A DNA stretch of 17,071 nt. Source: Bacteroidales bacterium UBA1800 (GTDB lineage: Bacteria > Bacteroidota > Bacteroidia > Bacteroidales > VadinHA17). Below are positions 1 through 7,473 of the stretch, one piece after another. Below the pieces are notes generated by a model that did not search any database, was not told the origin of the DNA, and worked only from the letters and a program-made list of their open reading frames with translations. The stretch covers positions 1 to 17,071 of the forward strand of contig DCFQ01000060.1 in assembly GCA_002319915.1 (NCBI GenBank), written 5' to 3'. Every line of letters starts with the position of its first letter. Within the stretch, counting starts at the first letter, position 1. The translations under genes and the position numbers were made by a program.

Positions 1-566
1 TGGGTATATACCTCTCAAGAATCATCAAGGCTGACAGATCCATTACACCTTTCACTCTTGTCGGGCTCGAGGAGAAACATGAATTCAGGATGCAGTTCAG
101 CCTGAACGGAGGGTTCCATTCCGTGAGGACCGGCGGTTATATCGACCGGATTGATTTTCTGAAAGGAACGGGCAGGATGGTCGATTACAAGACCGGAAGC
201 GTCACCGACAGGATTGCAGGTATTGAGGAGCTGTTTGAAGAGGACCGCGACAAGAAGACAGACTGCTGGCTTCAGACATTGCTGTATTGCGAAGCTTACC
301 TCGCAAGAAATCCCGGAACGATGATCCGTCCTGCCGTATATATTGTTAAAGAATTAACAACCGAAAAATTTCAGGACATGCTCAGGATAAAGATCGACAA
401 GGCTAATGAAACGGTTGTTCTGAATTATGCGGAAATCAGGTCCGGATTCCTTTCCGGTCTCAGGCTTCTCCTCGAAACCATATTCAGCCCGGCGGAGCCG
501 TTCAGGATGACCGGGAATCACGGCAAGTGCAGCTATTGCGCCTACAGGAGGCTTTGCCAGAGATAG
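1..566 (+). CDS. PD-(D/E)XK nuclease, AddB/RecB-like, 3' end only
   Basis: The reading frame is already open at base 3 and runs to TAG at 564-566, so this is the C-terminal part of a longer protein whose start lies outside the window. Visible in order are GGYIDRID, then VDYKTG (the D...D-x-K core of the PD-(D/E)XK nuclease fold), a QTLLY motif (the QxxxY element of RecB-type nucleases), and a final C-x2-C-x5-C cluster (CSYCAYRRLC) ten residues from the end. In AddB-type nucleases such a C-terminal trio joins one upstream cysteine to hold a 4Fe-4S cluster around the nuclease domain. The likely role is DNA end processing in double-strand break repair. An internal ATG at 90 is not a true start, because conserved-looking coding sequence continues upstream of it. 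The assignment to AddB rather than a Cas4-like or other Fe-S nuclease is inference, since the helicase-like part is not visible. Confidence 0.8.
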   Translation, partial: GIYLSRIIKADRSITPFTLVGLEEKHEFRMQFSLNGGFHSVRTGGYIDRIDFLKGTGRMVDYKTGSVTDRIAGIEELFEEDRDKKTDCWLQTLLYCEAYLARNPGTMIRPAVYIVKELTTEKFQDMLRIKIDKANETVVLNYAEIRSGFLSGLRLLLETIFSPAEPFRMTGNHGKCSYCAYRRLCQR

Positions 567-573
567 AAACCGG

Positions 574-1059
574 TTATTCCATTTCGCGCTGCAGGGCAGC
601 CATTCTTATCGCCGTGACCGCAGCCTCATCGCCCTTGTTTCCATGAACCCCGCCTGCCCTGGCTAACGCCTGTTCCAGGGTAAGAGTTGTCAGAACGCCG
701 AAAATAAAAGGGATGTTGTAATCGAGGTTAAGCTCGGTAATGCCATAGGTGACACCCTGGCAAATATAGGTGAAATGCGGTGTTTCACCCTGGATCACAC
801 AACCCAGGCAGATCACGGCATCCAGATCATCATATTCAGCGAGGAATTGTGCGCCGAGTGTGAGCTCAAAACTCCCTGGAACATGTTTTACCACAATGTT
901 GTTGTCGGTGGCGCCATGTTTCTTAAGGGTGCTCAGGGCTCCCCTGAGAAGGCTGGAAGTAACTTCCTGGTTCCAGTCAGCAACCACGATCCCGAACCTC
1001 ATATCCCCTGCGTTGGGAACTGATCCGGCATCATATTTTGACAGGTCGTCGGTACTCAT
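574..1059 (-). CDS. ribH: 6,7-dimethyl-8-ribityllumazine synthase
   Basis: This cytoplasmic enzyme of riboflavin synthesis condenses 5-amino-6-ribitylaminouracil with 3,4-dihydroxy-2-butanone 4-phosphate to give lumazine, the substrate of riboflavin synthase. The 161-residue length is normal. Recognisable motifs are FGIVVADWN (about 22-30, substrate ring contact), VPGSFEL (60-66), CVIQGETPHF (87-96) with the likely catalytic His95, and GNKGDEAA (140-147) near the C terminus. The ATG at 1059 abuts the stop codon of the TPR gene upstream (TAA at 1062-1060) with no base between, so the two are surely co-transcribed and probably translationally coupled. No other rib gene is in the window. Its 3' end converges on the nuclease gene with 7 bases between. 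Confidence 0.95.
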   Translation of the reverse strand: MSTDDLSKYDAGSVPNAGDMRFGIVVADWNQEVTSSLLRGALSTLKKHGATDNNIVVKHVPGSFELTLGAQFLAEYDDLDAVICLGCVIQGETPHFTYICQGVTYGITELNLDYNIPFIFGVLTTLTLEQALARAGGVHGNKGDEAAVTAIRMAALQREME

Positions 1060-1746
1060 TTATTTAGCAAGAAGCTTGGCTCTGGCAATATACTTGTCAA
1101 TGGTGGCGCCTTCGGAGCTTTCGGGATAATCGTCCTTGATCTTTTCATATAGTTTGAGAGCATCGGAAAACTTGCCCGATTGCTCGTACAACTCAGCGGC
1201 TTTCATAAGGAAAAGCGGAGCATTGAATGAATTGTTAGCATAATCTGCAGCTTCAAGGTACTTTGATAAACCCTTGTCAGTGTTCCCAAGCTCTACGTAG
1301 GCATCCCCGGTGGCACCCAGCGCGAGGGATCCGATAACCTGATCCTTCTTTTTGTACTTGTTCAGATAATCAATTGCGTCCTGGTAGTTGCCAAGATGGA
1401 GGTAGCATATTCCTGCACAGTAGCGTGCAAGATTGCCGGCATTGGTTCTTTTGTATTCTTTGGCAATATCGAGGAACCCGAGGTAGTTCCCGTCACCGTT
1501 AAGGGCAAGTTTTAAAGAATCGGATTCAAGGTATTTCTGAGCCTGGTACATCTGCGACTGGGCTTCATTGTTCCTTTTGTTCAGGTAGAGCTTCCCCAGC
1601 CAGAATAAACCAATGATGACGACAACTGTTCCGAGTCCGATAAGCAATGATTTATAGTTCTCTTCAAGAAATTGTTCGGTCTTTGTCAGTGTCTCCTCAA
1701 CACTTTTCATCGTCTGAGGATTTTCTTCCTTTGTTTTCTTTGCCAT
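1060..1746 (-). CDS. TPR-repeat protein with one N-terminal membrane segment
   Basis: The 228-residue protein has a charged N-terminal stretch (about 1-32), one hydrophobic segment at about 33-54 (LLIGLGTVVVIIGLFW...), and then helical repeats. At least three TPR-like units are readable, near 102-135 (ARYCAGICYLHLGNYQDAI), 140-172 (ALGATGDAYVELGNTDKGL) and 176-210 (LFLMKAAELYEQSGKFSDAL). The topology suggests a short cytoplasmic tail, one membrane span and a periplasmic TPR domain, as in YfgM-like proteins that pair with secretion or envelope-assembly partners. That comparison is by architecture only. It is the first gene of a two-gene unit with ribH and has its own good promoter just upstream. 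The link to riboflavin synthesis appears to be position, not function. Confidence 0.8.
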   Translation of the reverse strand: MAKKTKEENPQTMKSVEETLTKTEQFLEENYKSLLIGLGTVVVIIGLFWLGKLYLNKRNNEAQSQMYQAQKYLESDSLKLALNGDGNYLGFLDIAKEYKRTNAGNLARYCAGICYLHLGNYQDAIDYLNKYKKKDQVIGSLALGATGDAYVELGNTDKGLSKYLEAADYANNSFNAPLFLMKAAELYEQSGKFSDALKLYEKIKDDYPESSEGATIDKYIARAKLLAK

Positions 1747-1783
1747 AACGATTTATGCTTAAAACACTTAAAATTTAACTTCG

Positions 1784-1815
1784 CAAAAGTAGTTCTTTTA
1801 GGGTAAAATCTGAAA
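1784..1815 (-). promoter_or_regulatory. Bacteroidota-type promoter of the TPR-ribH operon
   Basis: On the minus strand, TACTTTTG (1791-1784) matches the TAnnTTTG -7 consensus exactly. TTTC (1815-1812) lies 20 bases upstream, where TTTG is expected (3 of 4). Transcription would start near 1777, giving a leader of about 30 bases before the ATG at 1746. Inferred from consensus only. Confidence 0.55.
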
Positions 1816-1886
1816 GAATTGCAAAAAATTTCCACCCGAACATGCCGGTGCAGTAAAGTGGTGATCCACAATTGTTTGAAAGAAAT

Positions 1887-1916
1887 TATGTTAGAAAAGA
1901 TCTTTTATTAACTTTG
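1887..1916 (+). promoter_or_regulatory. candidate recF promoter
   Basis: TAACTTTG at 1909-1916 is an exact TAnnTTTG -7 element. The best -33 candidate, TATG at 1887-1890, is 18 bases upstream and matches TTTG at 3 of 4 positions. It would leave a leader of nearly 120 bases before the recF ATG at 2040. That leader holds a GC-rich hairpin candidate (GCCGG at 1992-1996 pairing with CCGGC at 2005-2009). The rest of the 293-base gap 1747-2039 shows nothing else definite. Confidence 0.4.
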
Positions 1917-2039
1917 TGACAGGAGATTTGATTTGCTAACTTGACTCAAAATCCGGATAAATGATGGAGCATTGGGGCTGGGCCGTGAAATGCCGGCGAG
2001 GGCTCCGGCCATGTGATCAGGAAACGATGCCGCGGAATT

Positions 2040-3164
2040 ATGTACCTTAAGAAACTGTCACTTACGAACTTCAAGAATTACAGCCTGACTGAGCTGGGTT
2101 TCTGTGCTGGGATCAATTGCTTTGTCGGGAATAACGGGGTGGGCAAGACGAATATCCTCGACGCCATCCATTATCTCTCACTCACAAAAAGCTTTTTCAA
2201 CAATATTGACAGTGCCAACATAAGGCACGGCGAGGAGTTTTTTATTATCCAGGGCACTTTTACCGGTGAAGAGGACGACAACATCATGTGTTCATTCCAC
2301 AGGATGAAGCAAAAGACCCTTAAGCGGAACGGGAAGGAATACCAGAGACTCTCGGACCATGTTGGAAAATACCCTGTAGTTATGATCTCACCGGCCGACA
2401 GCGCACTTATTATGGAAGGCAGTGAGGAAAGGCGCAGGTTCCTGAACAAGATAATAAGCCAGTACAGCCCGGAATATCTTGATGCGGTATTGAATTACAA
2501 CAAGGCCCTCCAGCAAAGGAACAAGCTGCTGAGGGATTTTGGCAGCTCGAATACCTTTGATTATGAGATGCTTTCGGTATGGGATGCCCAGCTCGGGAAA
2601 TATGGGAAGATCGCATACACTGAAAGGGAATCGCTGGTAAAGGAGCTCATCCCGGTATTCCAGGAATACTACACGATGATTTCGGGCGGAAGGGAGAAGG
2701 TCCGCCTGTCGTACAAGTCTCATTTATCGGAAGACGATTTCACCGGTCAGCTTATAAGAGCTCTTCCCAAGGACAGGTCGCTTGAATATACCACGGTCGG
2801 CATCCACAAGGATGATCTTATCTTCGAGATGGACGATTACCCGGTCAAGTCGCTGGGGTCACAGGGGCAGCAGAAGTCGTACCTGGTTGCCCTTAAGCTT
2901 GCCAAATTCGACTATATCAAAAGGAAAGCCGGGGTCGCCCCGATACTTCTTCTGGATGATGTATTTGACAAATTTGATGAGGGAAGGGTGGCCCAGATAA
3001 TCAAGCTTGTGGGAAACCACCGTTTCGGGCAGATCTTTATAACAGATACTGACCAGGAGAGGCTTCACAGGATACTGACAGAGCTCGATACGGAATTCAT
3101 GCTCTTCAGGATCCTGGATTCAGGACTTGTCGAAACTGCAGGAAACGGGATCAGGAGACAATGA
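2040..3164 (+). CDS. recF: DNA replication and repair protein RecF
   Basis: RecF is an SMC/ABC-type ATPase. It acts with RecO and RecR to load RecA at single-strand gaps and to protect stalled replication forks. The 374-residue protein shows the family N terminus MYLKKLSLTNFKNY, the Walker A site GNNGVGKT (30-37), the ABC signature region SLGSQGQQKS (271-280), the Walker B site ILLLDD (302-307) followed by the D-loop VFDKFD, and a final ITDTD motif. I chose ATG 2040 because RecF proteins begin at M-x-L-x-x-L. The in-frame GTG at 2013 would add nine residues (MIRKRCRGI) not expected in the family. The stop overlaps the next gene by four bases (ATGA), which implies translational coupling to the DUF721/DciA gene. 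No truncation or missing motif is seen. Confidence 0.95.
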   Translation: MYLKKLSLTNFKNYSLTELGFCAGINCFVGNNGVGKTNILDAIHYLSLTKSFFNNIDSANIRHGEEFFIIQGTFTGEEDDNIMCSFHRMKQKTLKRNGKEYQRLSDHVGKYPVVMISPADSALIMEGSEERRRFLNKIISQYSPEYLDAVLNYNKALQQRNKLLRDFGSSNTFDYEMLSVWDAQLGKYGKIAYTERESLVKELIPVFQEYYTMISGGREKVRLSYKSHLSEDDFTGQLIRALPKDRSLEYTTVGIHKDDLIFEMDDYPVKSLGSQGQQKSYLVALKLAKFDYIKRKAGVAPILLLDDVFDKFDEGRVAQIIKLVGNHRFGQIFITDTDQERLHRILTELDTEFMLFRILDSGLVETAGNGIRRQ

Positions 3165-3451
3165 GGAGGAGCAAAACCATATCACTGGCCGAGGCGCTTA
3201 CCGACTACCTGAAGGAGATGAACCTTGAACGGGGGCTGACAGAGGTCCGCCTGATTAATTCATGGGAGGAGATAGTAGGAAAGGCAATTGCAATGAGAAC
3301 GAAGAGGATCTATATCAGGGACCAGGTTCTGTTCATACATCTCGATTCATCAGTCGTCAGGAATGAACTTCTCATGCTGAGGGAGTCGCTCAGGGAAAAG
3401 TTGAATGAAAAAGCGGGCAGCCAGATAATCAAGGAGATAGTCCTGAAATAA
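3161..3451 (+). CDS. dciA: DUF721 / DciA-type helicase-loader protein
   Basis: The 96-residue protein is a compact DUF721 domain. It has an N-terminal helix (ISLAEALTDYLKEM), the typical SWEEIVGKAIAMRTKR segment (about 34-49), a beta strand LFIHLDSS, and a C-terminal helix pair ending NEKAGSQIIKEIVL. DUF721 is the domain of DciA, the ancestral loader or operator of the replicative helicase DnaB in bacteria that lack DnaC or DnaI. In this lineage DciA is often just this domain. Its ATG overlaps the recF stop (ATGA, 3161-3164) and an AGGAG lies about four bases upstream, an unusually good ribosome-binding site for this window. The replication role is known for the family and inferred here. The cytoplasmic location follows from the absence of any signal or membrane segment. 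Confidence 0.82.
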   Translation: MRRSKTISLAEALTDYLKEMNLERGLTEVRLINSWEEIVGKAIAMRTKRIYIRDQVLFIHLDSSVVRNELLMLRESLREKLNEKAGSQIIKEIVLK

Positions 3452-3458
3452 TCATCTT

Positions 3459-5207
3459 TCAGGAAACAGTGTAAGCGGTCCCGTCAATTGAAATGGTCTT
3501 TTCAAGCGACTTCGCCGAGGCGAACCTGAATTCCTCTCCGCCATAGGACAGCATTACTTCGTCATTCCTTATGTCTATTTTCACCGAACCATCAGGGTGG
3601 CTTAACATGATGAAATCTGCAAGCAGGAATGCTTTCTCAGTTCCGTCACCTCTCCGGAAATTCCATACCTCATCCGGAAGGGCCAGCCTGTCTTCGTTAT
3701 AGATCGATTCATCGGGCATTCCTTGCAGCATCCCGTAAACCTCCCGGGGCGATTTTCCGCACAGCTCGCTAAAACATACCGGATTTCTTTCAATGGCTGC
3801 CTTCACGAACGGAAGCCAGTCGATCTTTTTCATGGCACGGTAGACATAAAGCGCCAGGAGTGCAGTCTCCGACTGACCTGCCATGGAATCGAGGATCCCG
3901 ATAATCTGCTCCCTGTTGTTGCTCGTCGAAATTTCAGGCTGGGAAGTCCTTATATACTGTTTGTTGGTATCAGGCAGGTTGGGATCGGTGAAAATGAAAT
4001 TCTCAAGGTCAATAAACATGGCGTCTGTCACGCAGGGATCTATGTTATCAGCCGATCGCACGAATTCGCGGCGGAATTCATCGAGGTTCACGGCTGTTAC
4101 GCCGGCAAGTACCGTTTCGATATCGTTCAGCATTATTTTGCCCTGCAGGGGGCTCAGATGGAAATCATCACCCTCGATCTCGTTCAGGAGCATTTCCCGT
4201 GTGTCTGATGAAACACTGTACTTGCTTGTATGCTCGTATTCGAACATTTTCTCGAGGTTGATATACCTCTGCCGGCCTGAAGCTTCCGAACGGTACTGGA
4301 AGAGGTTCTTGTACTTTGACTTGAAGCGGAGAAAATTGATAAAAATAGTGTCGGAAAGCCCCGTCGCAAGGAATTCCCTCAGCCTGGCAGAAAAATCATC
4401 ATAGGCTTTTCTGTCTATAGAAGCTTCATTGTACAGAGTATGAATATGCCCGGAAATATGGGAGACTATTGTAACTTTTTCATTTTCAAGTGCCCGCCTT
4501 GCCTTTTCCGAAAGCGAAGTGCCGTTGAACCACATATTCTTGGTTACTATCCTTCTGTTATTTGTGATAACTCCTTCCTTTTCTGCGATGAAATTCTGGG
4601 AATGCAGTGGTGTAGCCAGAAGGAAGATCTTTTCAAGGGGTATCCTGCCTACAATAAATAATGCTGCTGCATAGAGTGCTGAAAGGGAAACGCATTCCCC
4701 GGCACCTGTCGAGAAGTTGTCCTTGTGCCTGAAAGCTGACATCGCTTCAACGGTCTCAGTCTTCCAGTATGGGATGATATCGGAATTGAATTTATCCAGC
4801 CCGAAATGCTTCCTTATATCGATATCAAAATAGTACTTGTCTCCTTCGTATCCGAAAAGGGCATTAGACTGCCTCAGGAGATCCATGTCGAAGAAATCGC
4901 TGAACCTGGCTATCTCCCTGGTTTTGGTCGTAAGTCCCCAGGTGGAAAGGTCGAGGTTGAAAACATAATTGTCGATAATATACTGTTTGATCCTGTTCAC
5001 CTTATACGTGAAGCTCTTCTTTTCGACATCCCTGAACCAGGTATCATCCCGCCATTTCCATATTATGGGGGACATTATGTTTGCGAGTACAAGCGGGTAG
5101 AACAGCTCCGGGAAAATGAATACCTCCATATCGGAGAGCGTGAAGGAGGAGGAATATTTCTCGAGAAGCTTCTTATCTGAAAAATCAACCGGAAATGTGA
5201 AATCCAT
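3459..5207 (-). CDS. unknown protein with transglutaminase-like Cys/His core
   Basis: I do not recognise this 582-residue protein as a named family. Around residues 164-220 it reads like the papain/transglutaminase fold. GAGECVSLSALYAAALFI places Cys172 at the start of a helix, LLATPLHSQNF gives His202 on a strand, and GVITNNRR (Asn216/Asn217) sits where the Asp/Asn of the triad usually falls. The stretch before it (about 1-160) is aromatic and helical. The C-terminal third (about 330-582) mixes helices with a final strand-rich region (DGSVKIDIRNDEVMLSYGG). No signal peptide or membrane segment is seen, so it is probably cytoplasmic. An in-frame TTG at 5231 would add eight residues, but it lies inside the promoter -7 element, so I chose ATG 5207. 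It converges on dciA with 7 bases between. Enzymatic activity is inference. Confidence 0.65.
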   Translation of the reverse strand: MDFTFPVDFSDKKLLEKYSSSFTLSDMEVFIFPELFYPLVLANIMSPIIWKWRDDTWFRDVEKKSFTYKVNRIKQYIIDNYVFNLDLSTWGLTTKTREIARFSDFFDMDLLRQSNALFGYEGDKYYFDIDIRKHFGLDKFNSDIIPYWKTETVEAMSAFRHKDNFSTGAGECVSLSALYAAALFIVGRIPLEKIFLLATPLHSQNFIAEKEGVITNNRRIVTKNMWFNGTSLSEKARRALENEKVTIVSHISGHIHTLYNEASIDRKAYDDFSARLREFLATGLSDTIFINFLRFKSKYKNLFQYRSEASGRQRYINLEKMFEYEHTSKYSVSSDTREMLLNEIEGDDFHLSPLQGKIMLNDIETVLAGVTAVNLDEFRREFVRSADNIDPCVTDAMFIDLENFIFTDPNLPDTNKQYIRTSQPEISTSNNREQIIGILDSMAGQSETALLALYVYRAMKKIDWLPFVKAAIERNPVCFSELCGKSPREVYGMLQGMPDESIYNEDRLALPDEVWNFRRGDGTEKAFLLADFIMLSHPDGSVKIDIRNDEVMLSYGGEEFRFASAKSLEKTISIDGTAYTVS

Positions 5208-5228
5208 ATATGAGTTTAAAAAGTTTCG

Positions 5229-5258
5229 CAAAATTAATAACTCTGTATTAATTGCAAA
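5229..5258 (-). promoter_or_regulatory. promoter of the transglutaminase-like gene
   Basis: On the minus strand, TTTG (5258-5255), an 18-base spacer and TAATTTTG (5236-5229) form a near-ideal Bacteroidota -33/-7 pair. Transcription would begin near 5222, about 15 bases before ATG 5207. This argues against the TTG at 5231-5229 as a start codon. It also gives the gene its own promoter downstream of ndk. Confidence 0.6.
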
Positions 5259-5390
5259 ACTTACAATGCATGTTGCTAAAACAGATCATTGTTTCAGTCT
5301 ATGACATTTAAACTATGGAGTTACCCGGAGAAATAATTTCCAATTCTTCGTTGAACCCTGTATAACTCAGTGGTTAGAAGATAAATACGG

Positions 5391-5810
5391 CTAAAATCTT
5401 TCTGTTGCCGGGAAAAAGAAATTTGATTCGCGTGCTGCATTCTCATCGCTGTCGGAGCCATGAACAGCATTCATCTTAACCGAAACGGCGAATAATTTAC
5501 GGATGGTTCCGGGCTCCGCTTTTGACGGATCCGTGGCGCCTATAAGCTTCCTGAACTCTTCAACCGCATGGGCATGCCTCAGGACCATGACAATCACGGG
5601 CCCGCTGGTCATGAATTCGACCAGCTCGATATAAAATGGCTTGCCCCTGTGAACCTCATAAAACGATTCTGCCTGTTCAGTGGTCATCTGAACCATCTTA
5701 AGCGCTTCAATCTCAAATCCGCCCTCATTGATCATCGAAAGTATCGGTCCTGATTTCCCGGTCCTGACGGCATTGGGTTTAATGATCGCAAATGTAAAAT
5801 TACCGTTCAT
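5391..5810 (-). CDS. ndk: nucleoside diphosphate kinase
   Basis: This enzyme moves the gamma phosphate of ATP to other (deoxy)nucleoside diphosphates through a phosphohistidine and so balances NTP and dNTP pools in the cytoplasm. The 139-residue length is typical. The phosphate-binding lysine lies in IIKPNAV (Lys11), the KPFY segment follows at 57-60, and the active-site histidine is in NAVHGSDS (His117), followed by the family tail SDENAARES. No key residue is missing. The gene stands divergently to nrnA across an 83-base gap and in the same direction as the unknown gene 3459-5207, which has its own promoter. I see no good terminator in the 183 bases between them (5208-5390). Confidence 0.96.
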   Translation of the reverse strand: MNGNFTFAIIKPNAVRTGKSGPILSMINEGGFEIEALKMVQMTTEQAESFYEVHRGKPFYIELVEFMTSGPVIVMVLRHAHAVEEFRKLIGATDPSKAEPGTIRKLFAVSVKMNAVHGSDSDENAARESNFFFPATERF

Positions 5811-5860
5811 ATGCTGGAAATGTTATAAGGTATCATCAACCTGTCTAAGTGATAATTTCT

Positions 5861-5868
5861 TATCTTTG
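5861..5868 (+). promoter_or_regulatory. -7 element upstream of nrnA
   Basis: TATCTTTG matches the TAnnTTTG consensus exactly. No convincing TTTG lies at the expected distance upstream. It would start transcription near 5875, about 19 bases before the TTG start of nrnA, and would drive nrnA with the overlapping FKBP lipoprotein gene. Confidence 0.4.
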
Positions 5869-5893
5869 ACCTCTTATTCGAAAAAATGCTGCA

Positions 5894-6919
5894 TTGGTTG
5901 ATTATGCCAAATATATAAAAGAATTAGCAAAACTTCTGGAATCCTCGCAGAATATCTTGCTGATCTGCCATATTAACCCTGACGGCGACGCTATCGGTTC
6001 GCAGCTTGCCCTGTACTTTTATCTTACGTCGAAAGGCCGGAATGTATCCATGATCTCGCCCAATAACCTCCAGGAGTTCCTTAAGTGGATGCAAGGCAGT
6101 GACAGGATCAATATTTTTACGAGAAAAAAGAATACCTGTAAAGACCTGATTGGGATGGCCGATCTGATAATTATGCTTGATTTCAATCAGCCAAACAGGC
6201 TTGGAGAGGCTGAAGAGCTGGTCATGAAATCGAAAGCGCCAAAGTTTGTCATCGATCACCATCTTGATTCACATAAGATTGCAGACTATATTATTACTGA
6301 CCCGTCAAAGTGCTCGACTGCCGAACTAGTCTATGAAATAATCACCGAACTCAACGGGGAGCCATTTTCAGCCAAGCCATTCCGCGAGGCAATCTATACG
6401 GGGATCGTGACCGATACCGGCAATTTTGAATACGGCCCGTATACCGGCAGGACCATGAGAATTATTGCAGATATCATCGAATCCGGAATAGAAAAGGAAA
6501 AGATACTGAATGTCCTTTACAACAACTTTTCTGCCGAAAGGATGAGGCTCCAGGGGCTTGCACTCAACCAGAGGATGACAGTCCTTGCTGACCTCAGGAC
6601 GGCATACATCACCCTGTCGAGGCACGACCTGGAAGAGTATAAGCACGTAAAGGGAGATACCGAGGGATTTGTCAACCTTCCGCTGTCAATTAAAGGGATA
6701 AGATTCTCGGTCCTTCTTATTGAAAAGGATAATTTCGTCAAGTTTTCATTCAGGTCAAAGGGCAATTTCCCATCTAATGAATTTGCAGCGAAATATTTTT
6801 CTGGCGGAGGCCATTTAAATGCATCAGGTGGCGAATATGCCGGTACCCTTGAGAATGCCCTTGAATATTTTCTTAAAGTGCTGAAGGAAAATGAGACATT
6901 GCTTAAAGGTGAGAATTGA
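5894..6919 (+). CDS. nrnA: DHH-family oligoribonuclease / pAp phosphatase
   Basis: NrnA-type enzymes degrade very short RNA oligomers (nanoRNA). Many also hydrolyse 3'-phosphoadenosine 5'-phosphate to AMP. The 341-residue protein carries every DHH motif: HINPDGDAIGS (26-36), LDFNQ with Asp96, the VIDHH signature (119-123), and TDTGNF with Asp174. The C-terminal DHHA1 domain ends in SGGGHLNASGG (GGGH at about 304-307), which binds substrate. The start is TTG 5894. The frame is closed by TGA at 5867-5869 and contains no ATG or GTG before the conserved helix, so TTG is the only ordinary start available. The nearby ATG at 5886 is in another frame. The 3' end overlaps the next gene by 29 bases. 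Confidence 0.93.
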   Translation: MVDYAKYIKELAKLLESSQNILLICHINPDGDAIGSQLALYFYLTSKGRNVSMISPNNLQEFLKWMQGSDRINIFTRKKNTCKDLIGMADLIIMLDFNQPNRLGEAEELVMKSKAPKFVIDHHLDSHKIADYIITDPSKCSTAELVYEIITELNGEPFSAKPFREAIYTGIVTDTGNFEYGPYTGRTMRIIADIIESGIEKEKILNVLYNNFSAERMRLQGLALNQRMTVLADLRTAYITLSRHDLEEYKHVKGDTEGFVNLPLSIKGIRFSVLLIEKDNFVKFSFRSKGNFPSNEFAAKYFSGGGHLNASGGEYAGTLENALEYFLKVLKENETLLKGEN

Positions 6920-7421
6920 GGTGGTCCTCATTCTGATGCTGCTTCAGGCTTTCCTGGTTTCATGCCAGTCAGGGAAGAATACACCATCGGAAGTAAAGAA
7001 GCCGGACAAGAATGACATGGCAAACCTGAATCAGTACCTGGTTCAGAAAGACAGGGAAATAATTGAAAGCTATGCAGAAAGGAAGGGGCTTAAAATGACC
7101 GAATCTCCGACCGGCCTGTGGTATTCCATTGATAAAAACGGCAGCGGAAACACTTTCAGGGAAAATGACCGGGTGGTCTTTAACTTTGAATGTGACCTTC
7201 TTGACGGGACCAGGTGTTATTCCTCCGACATCTCCGGGGCCAGGGATATAATTATTGGAAAATCAAAAATTGAGCAAGGTCTCAGTGAGGGGCTTAAGCT
7301 ACTCTCCCCGGGAGCTGAGGCAACATTTATCATTCCGCCCCACCTGGCTTTCGGCCTTCTCGGCGATGGTTCGAAGATACCTCCGAGGGCCATAATTATT
7401 TATAAGGTGAAAATACTTTAA
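6891..7421 (+). CDS. FKBP-type peptidyl-prolyl isomerase lipoprotein (first of two)
   Basis: The 176-residue protein starts with a lipoprotein signal (hydrophobic 11-24, lipobox LVSC with Cys25), so it should be lipid-anchored in the envelope. The FKBP domain (about 70-176) is clear from GLWYSI, DRVVFNFECDLLDG (93-106), GLSEGLKLLSPGAEATFIIP (130-149) and the final PPRAIIIYKVKIL. The positions usually held by the active-site Phe-Asp pair after the DG turn appear as Cys109-Tyr110 in my by-eye alignment, so isomerase activity may be weak or lost. Family and layout resemble GldI-like lipoproteins of gliding Bacteroidota, but no other gliding gene is here. ATG 6891 lies inside nrnA (29-base overlap). 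GTG 6909 is a possible alternative start that still leaves a signal peptide. Confidence 0.85.
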   Translation: MRHCLKVRIEVVLILMLLQAFLVSCQSGKNTPSEVKKPDKNDMANLNQYLVQKDREIIESYAERKGLKMTESPTGLWYSIDKNGSGNTFRENDRVVFNFECDLLDGTRCYSSDISGARDIIIGKSKIEQGLSEGLKLLSPGAEATFIIPPHLAFGLLGDGSKIPPRAIIIYKVKIL

Positions 7422-7473
7422 GTGCAAGCACGGAATGATTTTTGCGGTAAAATTCAGAACCTAAACTGGTATT

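Noticed and set aside
1862..1870. DnaA-box near match TGATCCACA upstream of recF
   Set aside because: A single site with one mismatch and no neighbours within the gap. It is expected by chance and not enough to claim an origin or DnaA control.
2013..2039. GTG start adding nine residues to RecF
   Set aside because: RecF family proteins begin at the M-x-L-x-x-L strand encoded from ATG 2040; the added residues look like translated leader.
5359..5380. tRNA-like string TATAACTCAGTGGTTAGA resembling a D-arm
   Set aside because: No matching anticodon stem, T-loop or acceptor stem follows, and the stretch runs up to the end of ndk. It may be chance; there are no integrase genes or flanking repeats to suggest an attachment site.
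7423..7444. GTGCAAGCAC followed by a T run as a terminator after the first FKBP gene
   Set aside because: The inverted repeat leaves only a two-base loop and the T run is offset by several bases, so it would not form a proper intrinsic terminator.
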